In this document: positions 1 to 8,689 of the stretch, piece by piece
Layout of the letters: each line of letters opens with the position of its first letter
Numbering within the stretch: the stretch's first letter is position 1
Origin: Zhihengliuella salsuginis
GTDB lineage: Bacteria; Actinomycetota; Actinomycetes; Actinomycetales; Micrococcaceae
DNA: 64,000 nt
Direction of reading: 5' to 3'
Assembly (NCBI RefSeq): GCF_014651715.1
Contig: NZ_BMXK01000004.1
Location: 62,001-126,000 of the forward strand
Position numbers and translations under genes: made by a program
Notes under the pieces: model-generated
Seen by the model: the letters and a program-made list of their open reading frames with translations, nothing else
Told to the model about the DNA's origin: nothing
The model's database searches: none

Positions 1-1
1 G

Positions 2-22
2 GCCAAGGTCCAGGCCGGCTAG
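2..22 (+). CDS. 3' end of an upstream gene (partial)
   Basis: The first bases can be read as A-K-V-Q-A-G followed by TAG at 20-22, and a strong hairpin follows 17 bases later, as expected for a gene end. Six codons cannot identify the product, and the frame was chosen only because of the stop codon and hairpin. Confidence 0.3.
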   Translation, partial: AKVQAG

Positions 23-39
23 CCACGGTCCCGCCGGGT

Positions 40-94
40 ACGACGACGCCCGGCACCTGGCGCGGTTTCCGCGTCGGGTGCCGGGCGTCGTCGT
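40..94. terminator. Bidirectional intrinsic terminator
   Basis: A perfect 18-bp inverted repeat (arms 40-57 and 77-94) with a 19-nt loop lies between a plus-strand gene end and the minus-strand gene ending at 105. It has no clear T tract, which is common for GC-rich actinobacterial terminators. Confidence 0.8.
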
Positions 95-104
95 CTCTGG
101 TGGT

Positions 105-917
105 TCAGTCGCGCTTGTCGCCGTCGGCGTCCTGGGCCGGCTCGGTCCGCTCGGAGTCCTGGGCGCCCTCCGAGGGAGCGGCCTCAGATTCCGCGCCGTC
201 CTGCACGGGCGCCGCGACGCGCACGCCGAACTGCGGGCGCCCGTCCGGCAGGTCGCCGTAGCCGGGACGACCGCCAGTGTCCTCGGCCGGCTTCTCCGGC
301 TTCTCCGGGTCCTGCTGCTTCGGCGCCGGCGCGGCTGCGGGGGCCGCGGAACCGGCCGATCCCGCGGACGGGCCCTGCCCCTGGCGTGGCGGCGCCCACG
401 CCGGGGTGACGTTGCCGGCCTGCACCTGGCTCATCGGCAGGCTCGAGGCGAGCCGGCGGGCCTCGGGCGCCTGCTCGAAGGCGACGACGACGTCGTAGTA
501 GCCGGCCAGGAACTGGTTCGAGGAGGAGAAGTCCCGCTTGCCGCGGCGGAACGAGTAGCCGACGACGCCCACGATCATCCAGATGGCCATGCCGAGGGCG
601 ACGGAGGACAGGATCTGCCCGAGCGGGTTGCCCTCGTTGAAGAGGCTCAGCAGCAGGCCGACGAAGATGCCGAACATGGCGCCCTGCGCCGCGCCGGACA
701 TCGCCACGCGCGGGTAGGAGAGCTTGGCGGTCACGCGCTCGACGCTCTTGAGGTCGCAGCCGATGATGCTGACGTTGGAGACCGGGAAGTCGTGGTCCGC
801 GAGATAGTCCACGACCTTCTGCGCGTCGAGGTAGGACTCGTAGCGGCCGAGGACCTCGCCGCGGGGAAGCGAGAGCAGGTCGTTGTTGGACTTGGGAGCA
901 CCGAACGGAGTGGACAT
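105..917 (-). CDS. General stress protein 17M-like (YflT-type) membrane protein
   Basis: 270 residues starting MSTPFGAPK. After a short leader comes a soluble domain of the general stress protein 17M N-terminal type (LGRYESYLDAQKVVDYLADH, about residues 23-75). Two hydrophobic segments follow (about 78-102 and 112-135), then a basic stretch and a long low-complexity tail rich in Pro, Ala, Glu and Asp. It is probably an inner-membrane protein with a cytoplasmic tail. The in-frame upstream Met codons (992, 947) were rejected because the extension is basic and unlike the family. The exact role is unknown. Confidence 0.75.
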   Translation of the reverse strand: MSTPFGAPKSNNDLLSLPRGEVLGRYESYLDAQKVVDYLADHDFPVSNVSIIGCDLKSVERVTAKLSYPRVAMSGAAQGAMFGIFVGLLLSLFNEGNPLGQILSSVALGMAIWMIVGVVGYSFRRGKRDFSSSNQFLAGYYDVVVAFEQAPEARRLASSLPMSQVQAGNVTPAWAPPRQGQGPSAGSAGSAAPAAAPAPKQQDPEKPEKPAEDTGGRPGYGDLPDGRPQFGVRVAAPVQDGAESEAAPSEGAQDSERTEPAQDADGDKRD

Positions 918-1060
918 GACTCCATTCTGCCGTGTTTTCCTGACCATGACATGAAAAGGCTCCCGGTATCGCTGCCGGTGAACCGGAAGCACCGTTTCGC
1001 GCGTGACGCCACGCTTCCCGGGCCCCCTTCCGGAGGCCTCCGAGGCAGTAGCCTTGGGGG

Positions 1061-2335
1061 ATGAGCAGCAACCTCGCCACCAAGGCCTTCGTCGCCCGAC
1101 TGCTCGGTCTCGACGTCTTCGACCCGCTGGGAGACCGCCTCGGGCGCCTGCGCGACGTCGTCGTGATCAACCGCGGCGTCTCGAGACCCGCGCAGGCCGT
1201 GGGCCTGCTCGTCGAGGTCCCGGGGAAGCGCCGCGTCTTCGTCCCCATGACGCGCGTGCAGGCCATCGAGGCCGGGCAGATCATCTGCTCCGGGCTCGTC
1301 AACCTGCGCCGCTTCCAGCAGCGCGGCGCCGAGCACCTGGCGGTCGGCGAGCTCTTCGACCAGAAGGTCACGTTCAAGGACGGCTCGGGCGCCGGGATCA
1401 TCGAGGACATCGGGCTGGACCAGCAGCGCAACGGCGACTGGCACGTCTCCGCGTACTACGTGCGCCGCGGCGGCCGCGACACGGGCTTCCGCCCCTTCCG
1501 GCGGCTGGCGCGCGGCGAGCGGATCGTCGTCGACTGGAACGAGATCCTGCACATCAACGACTCCGAGCCGCAGGCGGCCACCCAGTTCGTCGCGGCCCAC
1601 GACGAGCTCAAGCCCGCCGACTTCGCCGAGGCGCTGCACGAGATGCCGGACAAGCGCCGCCTCGAGGTCGCGGCCGAGCTCCAGGACGACCGCCTGGCGG
1701 TCGTCCTGCAGGAGCTGCCCAACGAGGAGCAGGTGCAGATCCTCTCCGCCCTCGACATGGAGCGCGCCGCCGACGTCCTCGAGGAGATGGACCCGGACGA
1801 CGCCGCCGACCTCCTCAACGAGCTGACGGACGAGGCGCAGGAGGCCCTCCTGCAGCTCATGGAACCGGACGACGCCGAGGACGTGCGCCGGCTTCTCGAG
1901 TACGAGGAGGACACGGCCGGCTCGCTCATGACCCCCGTGCCGGTCATCCTTCCGCCGGAGGCGACCGTGGCCGAGGCCCTCGCCTACGTCCGCCAGGAGG
2001 AGCTCAGCCCGGCGACGGCCAGCGCCGTCTACGTGTGCCGCCCGCCGCTGGAGACGCCCACGGGCCGCTATCTCGGCGTCGTGCACCTGCAGGCGCTGTT
2101 GCGCACTCCCCCGCCGGAGTCGCTCGGCAGCATCATCGACACGGACCTCGAGCCGCTCAACGACATGTCGCCGGTCGCCGAGGTCGCCCGGACGCTGGCC
2201 ACGTACAATCTCACGAGTGCGGCGGTCGTCAACGAGCAGGGCCGGCTCGTCGGCTCGGTCACGGTCGACGACGTCCTCGACCACCTGCTCCCCGACGACT
2301 GGCGCACGCACGACGACGACCCGAAGGCGGTGTGA
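1061..2335 (+). CDS. MgtE N-terminal/CBS-domain protein without a channel domain
   Basis: 424 residues. An N-terminal PRC-barrel-like part (about 1-160) is followed by an acidic MgtE intracellular N domain with repeated VLEEMDPDDAADLLNEL-type helices (about 175-265), then a CBS pair (about 275-400). The five-helix membrane domain of MgtE magnesium channels is absent, so this is a soluble Mg-sensor-like protein rather than a transporter, a form common in Actinobacteria. A TAGCCT -10 hexamer (1049-1054) lies 6 nt before the ATG, predicting a leaderless mRNA. The DUF1003 gene starts 2 nt after its stop, so the two are probably cotranscribed. Confidence 0.85.
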   Translation: MSSNLATKAFVARLLGLDVFDPLGDRLGRLRDVVVINRGVSRPAQAVGLLVEVPGKRRVFVPMTRVQAIEAGQIICSGLVNLRRFQQRGAEHLAVGELFDQKVTFKDGSGAGIIEDIGLDQQRNGDWHVSAYYVRRGGRDTGFRPFRRLARGERIVVDWNEILHINDSEPQAATQFVAAHDELKPADFAEALHEMPDKRRLEVAAELQDDRLAVVLQELPNEEQVQILSALDMERAADVLEEMDPDDAADLLNELTDEAQEALLQLMEPDDAEDVRRLLEYEEDTAGSLMTPVPVILPPEATVAEALAYVRQEELSPATASAVYVCRPPLETPTGRYLGVVHLQALLRTPPPESLGSIIDTDLEPLNDMSPVAEVARTLATYNLTSAAVVNEQGRLVGSVTVDDVLDHLLPDDWRTHDDDPKAV

Positions 2336-2337
2336 CC

Positions 2338-2967
2338 ATGCCCGAAAACCCCAGGCTCCGGCGAGCCCTCGACACCCCGATGGCCGCCCGGGCGCGCATG
2401 TTCCCCCGCATGCGGCCCGACCCGGACGCGTTCGGCCGCGCCACGGAGGGCTTCGCCCGCTTCATGGGCACCCCGCAGTTCCTCGTCTACATGACCGTCT
2501 TCTGCGCCATCTGGCTGGTCTGGAACACGGTGGCCCCGCAGGCCTGGCGGTTCGATTCGGCGGCGCTCGGCTTCACCGCCCTGACCCTCATGCTCTCGCT
2601 GCAGGCCTCCTACGCTGCGCCGCTGCTCCTGCTGGCGCAGAACCGCCAGGACGACCGCGACAAGGTCTCGCTCACCGAGGACCGGAAGCGGAGCGAACGG
2701 AACCTGCACGACACCGAGTACCTCACCCGCGAACTCGCCGCCCTGCGCATCGCCCTGCGCGACGTCGCCACCCGCGACTTCGTCCGCTCGGAGCTGCGCA
2801 GCGTCCTCGAGGAGCTGGCCGAGTCCCAGGACGGCGAGGAGATCCGGCTGCGCCGCGGCACCAGGAAGCGGAAGAAGAAGGAGACCCTCTCCGAGGCGAC
2901 CACCCAGTTGCCCGCCGTCTCGCCCGGCCGCAACGACACCGACAACGGAGAACCCCACCAGACGTGA
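2338..2967 (+). CDS. DUF1003 membrane protein
   Basis: 209 residues, start at ATG 2338 immediately behind the MgtE-N gene. Two membrane segments (about 46-63 and 73-98) contain the FxVxxTVFxxIWLxWN and LSLQASYAAPLLLLAQNRQDDRD features of DUF1003. A charged helical region and a Lys/Arg-rich tail follow (RGTRKRKKKE, near 180). The pairing with the CBS protein suggests a shared ion or membrane-stress role, but the function is unknown. Confidence 0.85.
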   Translation: MPENPRLRRALDTPMAARARMFPRMRPDPDAFGRATEGFARFMGTPQFLVYMTVFCAIWLVWNTVAPQAWRFDSAALGFTALTLMLSLQASYAAPLLLLAQNRQDDRDKVSLTEDRKRSERNLHDTEYLTRELAALRIALRDVATRDFVRSELRSVLEELAESQDGEEIRLRRGTRKRKKKETLSEATTQLPAVSPGRNDTDNGEPHQT

Positions 2968-4091
2968 CTTCCCCCGCGAACCCCGATCTGACCCGGCGGC
3001 TGAACGCCGCACTCGCGCACGTGCAGGACCCCGAGCTGCGACGGCCGATCACTGATCTCGGCATGGTGGCGGATGCCACCGCGTACGACGACGGCACGGC
3101 CGCCGTCGACGTGCTGCTCACGATCGCCGGCTGCCCGCTGCGCAACACGATCGTCGACGATGTGACGCGCGCGGCCACCGCCGTCGACGGCATCGACTCC
3201 GTGGACGTGACGCTCGACGTGATGACGCCGGAGCAGCGCAAAGCGCTCAAGGACCAGTTGACGTCGCGCACGGTCCCGTTCACCCAGCCGAATTCGCTCA
3301 CGCGGATCATCGGCGTCGCCAGCGGCAAGGGCGGCGTCGGCAAGTCGAGCCTGACCGTGAACCTGGCCTGCTCGATGGCAGCCGAGGGGCTCCGCGTCGG
3401 GATCGTCGATGCCGACGTCCACGGGTTCTCGGTCCCCTCCCTGATGGGCATCACGCAGGCGCCGACCCGCGTCGACGAGATGATCCTGCCCCCGGTGGCC
3501 CACGGGGTGAAGGTCATCTCGATCGGCATGTTCGTCGAGGGCAACCAGCCGGTCGTCTGGCGCGGCCCGATGCTCCACCGGGCGCTCGAGCAGTTCCTGA
3601 CGGACGTGCACTTCGGGGACCTGGACGTCCTGCTGCTGGACCTGCCGCCCGGAACGGGCGACATCGCCATCTCGGTCTCCCAGCTCCTGCCGGAGTCGGG
3701 CCTGCTGGTCGTGACGACCCCGCAGTCCGCGGCCGCCGAGGTCGCCGAGCGCGCCGGAGCAGTCGCCTCGACCACGGGTCAGAAGGTCGTCGGCGTCGTG
3801 GAGAACATGTCGTGGCTCGAGCTGCCGGACGGATCCCGGATGGAGCCGTTCGGCTCCGGGGGCGGCGCGCTGCTGGCCGGCCGTCTCTCCGAGGGCCTCG
3901 ATGCCGACGTCCCGCTCCTGGGCTCGGTCCCGATGGAGCCGCGCCTGCGCGAGGGCGGGGACGCCGGCACACCGCTGGTGGTCTCGGACCCGGAGTCGGC
4001 GGCGGCGCAGGAGATCGCCGCCATCGCCCGCCGGCTCACGCACACCCCGCGGGGCCTGGCGGGGATGCCGCTGAACGTCACGCCGTCCTGA
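2964..4091 (+). CDS. mrp: Mrp/NBP35-family Fe-S carrier ATPase
   Basis: 375 residues, GTG start overlapping the DUF1003 stop by 4 nt. It has an N-terminal MIP18/DUF59 domain with AGCPLR (Cys57), a deviant Walker A SGKGGVGKSS (about 120-129), and the LPPGTGD Walker B region. The family loads Fe-S clusters onto target proteins. The CxxC that bridges the cluster in E. coli Mrp is missing: after VENMS the sequence reads WLELPDGSRMEPFGSGGG. From memory, mycobacterial Mrp lacks it too. The C-terminal RGLAGMPLNV is a typical actinobacterial ending. Confidence 0.92.
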   Translation: MTSPANPDLTRRLNAALAHVQDPELRRPITDLGMVADATAYDDGTAAVDVLLTIAGCPLRNTIVDDVTRAATAVDGIDSVDVTLDVMTPEQRKALKDQLTSRTVPFTQPNSLTRIIGVASGKGGVGKSSLTVNLACSMAAEGLRVGIVDADVHGFSVPSLMGITQAPTRVDEMILPPVAHGVKVISIGMFVEGNQPVVWRGPMLHRALEQFLTDVHFGDLDVLLLDLPPGTGDIAISVSQLLPESGLLVVTTPQSAAAEVAERAGAVASTTGQKVVGVVENMSWLELPDGSRMEPFGSGGGALLAGRLSEGLDADVPLLGSVPMEPRLREGGDAGTPLVVSDPESAAAQEIAAIARRLTHTPRGLAGMPLNVTPS

Positions 4092-4092
4092 A

Positions 4093-4113
4093 CCGTCGCC
4101 GGTGCGGCGACGG
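4093..4113. terminator. Short hairpin between convergent mrp and tatB
   Basis: 8-bp perfect stem (4093-4100 with 4106-4113) and a 5-nt loop, starting right after the mrp stop and placed between two convergent genes. There is no T tract, so the strength is uncertain. Confidence 0.5.
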
Positions 4114-4148
4114 GAGGTCCTGCGGGGCCATGCATCGCCGGCTGCCGG

Positions 4149-4625
4149 TCAGGTGGCCTCGAGGTCGAAAGGCGCCTGTTCGCCGTCGGCCAGGCGCGGC
4201 AGGGCCGCTGCCGTCCCGGCGATTCCCGCGGCCGCGACGCCGGCGGCGCCGGTTGCCGCCGCGGAGCCGCCCAGGGCCGGGCTCGGCGCCACGGCCGGCG
4301 TGGAGGCGGGGATGGACTTGCGGGTGGAGGGTGCCTGCGGGGTCTCCCGGGCGGCGCGGGCCGCGTCCTCGAAGTCGTCGAGGAGGGCCTCTTTGATGAT
4401 CCGGCGCGGGTCGTACTGGCGCGGGTCGAGCTTGCGCCACTCGATCTCGGTGATCTCCTCGCCGACCTCGTCACGCAGCTGGTCTTTGGCGCCCTGGGCC
4501 ATCCTGCGCACGTTCTTGACGAGCTCCGCCAGCTGCTGGGCATAGCCCGGGAGCTTGTCTGGCCCGAGGATGAGGACAGCCAGAACCGCAAGGATGACGA
4601 ACTCGCTGCCGTTGATACCGAACAC
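4149..4625 (-). CDS. tatB: Sec-independent protein translocase subunit TatB
   Basis: 158 residues. It has an N-terminal membrane helix MFGINGSEFVILAVLAVLIL, then the GPDKLPGYAQQL hinge and a long amphipathic helix, as in TatB/TatA proteins. The Ala/Pro-rich tail (about 95-158) is disordered. TatB recognises twin-arginine substrates with TatC. The start is GTG 4625. TAGTCT (4633-4638) lies 7 nt upstream, so tatB probably also has its own leaderless promoter, besides read-through from the sigE operon 47 nt away. Confidence 0.88.
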   Translation of the reverse strand: MFGINGSEFVILAVLAVLILGPDKLPGYAQQLAELVKNVRRMAQGAKDQLRDEVGEEITEIEWRKLDPRQYDPRRIIKEALLDDFEDAARAARETPQAPSTRKSIPASTPAVAPSPALGGSAAATGAAGVAAAGIAGTAAALPRLADGEQAPFDLEAT

Positions 4626-4672
4626 GTACTAGAGACTACCTGTTCCGGGCCAGGGATTCGTAGTCGAACACG

Positions 4673-5647
4673 TCAGTCGACCACTTCGAGGACGCCCATG
4701 CGCGCCAGCCCCTTGCCCAGACGCGCGAGGGCGCTGTCCGGCTGGGCGGGCGCGTGCTCGAGCTGGGAGTTCTCGGTGAGCATGATCCGGTTGACGACGA
4801 CGTCGCGGCCCGCCTCGTCCGCGGGGAAGGTCACCTCGTAGACGGCGTTCGCGGTGTCGACCAGCGACGTGTTCGACGAGTCTGCGCCGACGCTCGCCGA
4901 CAGGGCGCCCGCCGGGGCCGGGCCGCCCGGGGAACCCGGTGTCGTGGCGGCGCCGTCCTCCCCGGCTGCGCCGTTCGGCACCTGTGCCGACGCGCTGCCG
5001 AGGACCGGCGCCAGCTTGCGCTGCTCGCTGACCACCACGTCGCCAGCGGGGCCGGCGTAGGTGAGGGTGACGCGCGGGACGCCGTCCACGGTGGATCCGA
5101 CGGCGGAACCGAGCTGGTAGCCGACCATGTTCAGGCTCGGCAGGTTCCATCCGGCGCGACGCAGGTCCGTGACGGTCTGGGTGGAGAGCTCGCGCCCGGT
5201 CTCGTCCCACTCCGCGGTGACCGGGGCCGCGGAGCGGCTGCTCGCGTTCCCGCCGCCGAGAGCCCACGCGGTGGACAGGAAAACGGCCAGGAGGCCGCAC
5301 ACTGCCAGGACGGCGATCACGGGAACCGCCTCCCGCCAGAAGCTCCTGCCCTCGGGCGTCCACGCGGCGCGCGGAGTCCCGCTGACGGTGTCGTTCGGCC
5401 CCGTATCGGCACCGACGGCGACGGCGTAGGCGGATCCGGGCTGGCCGGCCCGGCGCTCACCCGGGCGGGCGGAGACCACCGGCAGGGCCGAGGTGTACCG
5501 GGCCGCGCGGGTGGCGCGGCGTCGATGCTGCTCGAGCTCCACACGGCAGTCGGCGCACCGCGCCACGTGGGATTCGAACCGCTCGGCCTGCCTCTCGCTC
5601 AGTTCCCCGAGCACGTAGGCATCAAGCCATCGACGCATTGTGTGCAT
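4673..5647 (-). CDS. Zinc-finger anti-sigma factor for SigE (membrane-spanning)
   Basis: 324 residues. The N-terminal zinc-binding anti-sigma domain has the HxxxCxxC motif (His27, Cys31, Cys34). A single membrane helix (about 108-130) is followed by an extracytoplasmic domain of nearly 200 residues. The gene begins 10 nt after the sigE stop, so it is the expected partner that holds SigE inactive until an envelope signal. It is much longer than mycobacterial RseA, so the external part may be a true sensor. M1 (5647) or M4 could be the start. Confidence 0.87.
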   Translation of the reverse strand: MHTMRRWLDAYVLGELSERQAERFESHVARCADCRVELEQHRRRATRAARYTSALPVVSARPGERRAGQPGSAYAVAVGADTGPNDTVSGTPRAAWTPEGRSFWREAVPVIAVLAVCGLLAVFLSTAWALGGGNASSRSAAPVTAEWDETGRELSTQTVTDLRRAGWNLPSLNMVGYQLGSAVGSTVDGVPRVTLTYAGPAGDVVVSEQRKLAPVLGSASAQVPNGAAGEDGAATTPGSPGGPAPAGALSASVGADSSNTSLVDTANAVYEVTFPADEAGRDVVVNRIMLTENSQLEHAPAQPDSALARLGKGLARMGVLEVVD

Positions 5648-5657
5648 AGACCGACCG

Positions 5658-6275
5658 CTACGACACCGCGCGCGTCACGCGTGGCAGAGACATCGTCGGG
5701 GTCTTCGGGCGCGCCGGGTTCCGGTGTGCCAGGCGCACCCGCAGCATCGCGCGGCCGCGGTGGATGCGGGACCTGACCGTGCCGAGCTTGATGCCCAGCG
5801 ACGCGGAGACCTCTTCGTAGGAGAGCCCCTCGAGGTCGCAGAGGACGACGGCGGCGCGGAAGTCGGCCGGGAGCGTGTCCAGCGCCTGCTGCACGTCGAT
5901 GTCCAGGTTGTTGTGCTCGAAGACCCGCTCCGGGCCCGGCTCGCGGCCGGCCAGGCGGGACTCGGCGTCGTCCGCGAGGGCGTCGAACCTGATGCGGGAT
6001 TTGCGGCGGGCCTGGTCCAGGAAGAGATTGGTGGTGATGCGGTGGAGCCACCCGCCGAGCGTCCCGGGGGTGAAGGTGTCCAGCGAGCGGAAGACGCGGA
6101 CGAAGGTCTCCTGGGTGAGGTCCTCGGCGTCGTAGGCGTTTCCGGTCAGGCGGTAGGCCAGCCGGTAGACCTTCGACGAGTGATCCTCAACGATGGACTC
6201 CCAGCTGGGGACAGATTCCGAGGACTCGGCGGCCTGCTGGGCCGCGGGTTCGGACGGGGCTGGTGATCGTTTCAC
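5658..6275 (-). CDS. sigE: ECF RNA polymerase sigma factor SigE
   Basis: 205 residues from GTG 6275 ([10 protein letters not shown]). Region 2 (about 30-95) contains [23 protein letters not shown], and region 4 (about 140-190) contains [25 protein letters not shown]. The reading frame is open about 190 nt further upstream, but that part has no Met and a composition unlike the family. The order sigE, anti-sigma, tatB and the divergent O-methyltransferase match the sigE locus of mycobacteria. Expected role: envelope stress response. Confidence 0.9.
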   Translation of the reverse strand: MKRSPAPSEPAAQQAAESSESVPSWESIVEDHSSKVYRLAYRLTGNAYDAEDLTQETFVRVFRSLDTFTPGTLGGWLHRITTNLFLDQARRKSRIRFDALADDAESRLAGREPGPERVFEHNNLDIDVQQALDTLPADFRAAVVLCDLEGLSYEEVSASLGIKLGTVRSRIHRGRAMLRVRLAHRNPARPKTPTMSLPRVTRAVS

Positions 6276-6397
6276 GACTTCAATGGTGGCAGAACTGCCT
6301 GTGAAATCGCTGTACAGCACACCGCAAGCCCCTGAAGATCCGGCGCTAGACTGGGTGGGTTCGCACCACCCGCCCACCGAAGGAAAATCGCCACCAG

Positions 6398-7030
6398 ATG
6401 AGCACCGACAAGCACAGCAGCTGGTCCTACGCCGAGGCCCTGCCACTGGAGGACGACGTGCTCGCACGCGCCCGCGAGCGCGGACACGAGCTCGGCGTCA
6501 CCCCGGTCGGCACGGGGGCGGCCGCCCTGCTGACGGTCCTCGCAGCGAACTCAGGCGCGCGCACCGCCGTCGAGATCGGCGCCGGTGTGGGCGTCTCCGG
6601 GGTCAGCCTGCTGCGCGGCTTCTCGGCCCAGACCGTCTTCACGACGATCGACGTCGACGTGGACCACCTCTCCGCGGCGCGTCAGGCCTACGTGGAGCTC
6701 GGCGTCCCCGCCAGCCGCACGCGCACCATCTCCGGGCGCGCCCGCGACGTGCTGCCGCGCCTGACGACGTCCGCGTACGACTTCGTGTTCATCGACGCCG
6801 ACAAGCCGTCCGTCGTGGACTACGTGGAGCACGGCCTGCGTCTGCTGCGCCCGGGCGGGATGCTCGTGCTGCACGACGCGCTCGACGCGGACAAGGTCCC
6901 GCTGCCGGCCGTGCGCCAGTCCTCCACCGTCGCGGCCCGCCAGGCCGGCCGCCTGCTCCGCGAGAACGACGACGTCGTCAGCGCCCTGGTGCCCACCGGC
7001 ACGGGGCTGTTCCTCGCCGTCAAACGCTAG
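6398..7030 (+). CDS. Class I SAM-dependent O-methyltransferase
   Basis: 210 residues. The SAM-binding motif [11 protein letters not shown] is near residue 52, followed by an acidic strand TIDVD, then FVFIDADK and [14 protein letters not shown], as in the catechol O-methyltransferase-like family 3. It is divergent from sigE, as is its homologue next to sigE in Mycobacterium. A Shine-Dalgarno-like AAGGAAAA precedes the ATG by about 10 nt. The substrate cannot be told from sequence. Confidence 0.88.
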   Translation: MSTDKHSSWSYAEALPLEDDVLARARERGHELGVTPVGTGAAALLTVLAANSGARTAVEIGAGVGVSGVSLLRGFSAQTVFTTIDVDVDHLSAARQAYVELGVPASRTRTISGRARDVLPRLTTSAYDFVFIDADKPSVVDYVEHGLRLLRPGGMLVLHDALDADKVPLPAVRQSSTVAARQAGRLLRENDDVVSALVPTGTGLFLAVKR

Positions 7031-7050
7031 CCGCACCGGCGTCGCCGAAA

Positions 7051-7087
7051 GCGGCGGCCGGGCCGGGAATCCCGACCCGGCCGCCGC
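7051..7087. terminator. Bidirectional intrinsic terminator
   Basis: A 17-bp stem with one mismatch (arms 7051-7067 and 7071-7087) and a tight loop, between the convergent methyltransferase and DUF3117 genes. A short A/T-rich stretch (TTAAGAGAAAA) follows on the plus side. Confidence 0.85.
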
Positions 7088-7114
7088 CGTCGTTAAGAGA
7101 AAATGTGGTGTGGA

Positions 7115-7282
7115 TCAGTCGGTGACGCCGACGAGGCAGGCCTTCAACTCCGCCGCTTCCGCGGCGTTCAGCTCCACCACGAGGCGTCCGCCCCCATCGA
7201 TCGGGACCCGCATGATCAGGCTCCGGCCCTCTTTGGTCACTTCCATGGGTCCGTCGCCCGTACGCGGTTTCATCGCAGCCAT
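7115..7282 (-). CDS. DUF3117 small protein
   Basis: 55 residues, MAAMKPRTGDGPMEVTKEGR... ending KACLVGVTD. It is a near-complete match to the short actinobacterial DUF3117 family, which nearly always begins MAAMKPRTGDG. That and an AAGGA about 11 nt upstream favour the ATG at 7282 over the ATG at 7294 (MTAPMAAMK). No function is established. Confidence 0.88.
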   Translation of the reverse strand: MAAMKPRTGDGPMEVTKEGRSLIMRVPIDGGGRLVVELNAAEAAELKACLVGVTD

Positions 7283-7454
7283 TGGTGCTGTCATCCTTCC
7301 TCGACAAACGGAACCCCTGCGGCCCCGCCAAGCGGTGCGGCCGGCAGCACCGGCCCCGAGGGCGTCCGATGCTTTCAACCTGCGTTTCATATTATTCCCA
7401 AGATCGCCCCGTGGCGCTAATCACAGCGCGACACGACACGCCCGGAAGCCCTGC

Positions 7455-7769
7455 TCAGAGCCCCGGACCGCGTTCGCCGATCCCCGGATCCCGCACCCGG
7501 TCAAGTTCTCCGCGCAGCCTCTCGATCTCGCCGGCGAGCGAATCCACCACCTCGTCGACCTGGTCGCAGCGGTACCCGCGCAGTCCCAGGGAGAAACGGA
7601 CATCGCGCACGTCGGCCGCGCGCGGCTGCTCCGGGAGCAGCACGGGCGGCAGCGACGTCGTCGCCTCCCCCAGGCCCTGGGTCGGCAGCCGCGCGCCGCC
7701 GCGGCCCACGACCAGGAACACCGTCGCCCCCAGGACGGCGATCGCGAGGAACAGCAGGACGTACTCCAC
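7455..7769 (-). CDS. DivIVA-like small membrane-anchored protein
   Basis: 104 residues. One N-terminal membrane helix (about 2-22) is followed by a Pro-rich linker and a short DivIVA-type segment (VRFSLGLRGYRCDQVDEVVD) running into a coiled coil (LAGEIERLRGELDRVRD). DivIVA domains bind curved membrane and recruit wall-growth proteins; this short version is probably an accessory. It lies 7 nt downstream of the LOG-family gene, in the same operon. The 172 bases beyond its 3' end hold nothing I recognise. Confidence 0.75.
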   Translation of the reverse strand: MEYVLLFLAIAVLGATVFLVVGRGGARLPTQGLGEATTSLPPVLLPEQPRAADVRDVRFSLGLRGYRCDQVDEVVDSLAGEIERLRGELDRVRDPGIGERGPGL

Positions 7770-7776
7770 GGCGGTC

Positions 7777-8568
7777 CTACGCCTCCCCGGGCCCGGTCGG
7801 GACCTCGGGGCGGTAGGCGGTCGCCCACTTCACCGCCTCCTCGGGGTCGTCGGTGAGGTGGAAGAGGTCGATGTCGCTGCTGGACACGGTGCCCTGGGCG
7901 ATCAGGGTGTTCCTGATCCAGTCCACCAGGGGACCCCAGAACGTCGTGCCGAAGAGGACGATCGGGAAGTTGGTGACCTTCTGGGTCTGGACCAGCGTGA
8001 GCGCCTCGAACAGCTCGTCCAGCGTCCCGAATCCGCCGGGCAGGACGATGAAGCCCTGCGAGTACTTGAGGAACATGGTCTTGCGGGCGAAGAAGTACCG
8101 GAAGTTGATGCCCAGGTCGACCCATTCGTTCAGGCCGGTCTCGAAGGGCAGCTCGATGCCCAGGCCCACGGACGTGCCGCCGGCTTCCACCGCTCCCTTG
8201 TTGGCCGCCTCCATGGCGCCCGGCCCGCCGCCGGTCATCACCGCGTAGCCCTGCTCGACGAGGAGCCGGGCGATGTACTCCGCCTGCCCGTACTCCTCGC
8301 TGCCGCGGTGGGTGCGCGCGGAGCCGAAGACGCAGATGGTGGGGCCCAGCTCGGCCAGCGTCCCGAAGCCCTCGATGAACTCGCTCTGGATCCGCAGCAC
8401 GCGCCACGGGTCCGAATGCACGAACTTCGTATCGCGCGGCGCCTCGAAGAGGAACTCGTCGGCCTGCCGGATCTTCGCCTGCTCGCGGCGCAGAACCACG
8501 GAGCCCTTGCGCCTCGCGGGGTCCGGCAGCGCATCGAAGCTGGTCGAAGAAATGTGGTCGCTTCCCAT
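7777..8568 (-). CDS. LOG-family (TIGR00730) Rossmann-fold protein
   Basis: 263 residues. It has the nucleotide-binding signature GGGPGAMEAAN and the catalytic loop PGGFGTLDELFE of the lysine-decarboxylase-like/LOG family. Characterised members are cytokinin-type phosphoribohydrolases (5'-monophosphate nucleosides to free base). Here the physiological substrate is unknown. TAGGCT (8575-8580) ends 6 nt before the ATG, predicting a leaderless transcript. Confidence 0.88.
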   Translation of the reverse strand: MGSDHISSTSFDALPDPARRKGSVVLRREQAKIRQADEFLFEAPRDTKFVHSDPWRVLRIQSEFIEGFGTLAELGPTICVFGSARTHRGSEEYGQAEYIARLLVEQGYAVMTGGGPGAMEAANKGAVEAGGTSVGLGIELPFETGLNEWVDLGINFRYFFARKTMFLKYSQGFIVLPGGFGTLDELFEALTLVQTQKVTNFPIVLFGTTFWGPLVDWIRNTLIAQGTVSSSDIDLFHLTDDPEEAVKWATAYRPEVPTGPGEA

Positions 8569-8654
8569 GCCTCCAGCCTATGCCCCTTCGTTCCTACGGG
8601 GTCGTATTGCGTTGCGAACCGATTAAATTTTCCCCATTTATAGCCGATCGCCCC

Positions 8655-8689
8655 TTGTGACGCGGGCAACATCAAGTAATGTCGTTTGC
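8655..8689 (+). promoter_or_regulatory. Predicted leaderless promoter of gluABCD
   Basis: TTGTGA (8655-8660), a 16-nt spacer and TAATGT (8677-8682), with the ATG of gluA 7 nt after the -10 box. No Shine-Dalgarno is visible, so transcription is predicted to start at the start codon. Confidence 0.55.

Noticed and set aside
8608-8642. TTGCGA and TTTATA boxes upstream of gluA as the promoter
   Set aside because: The spacer is 19 nt and the start codon would be far without a ribosome site; the leaderless TTGTGA-N16-TAATGT pair just downstream fits better.
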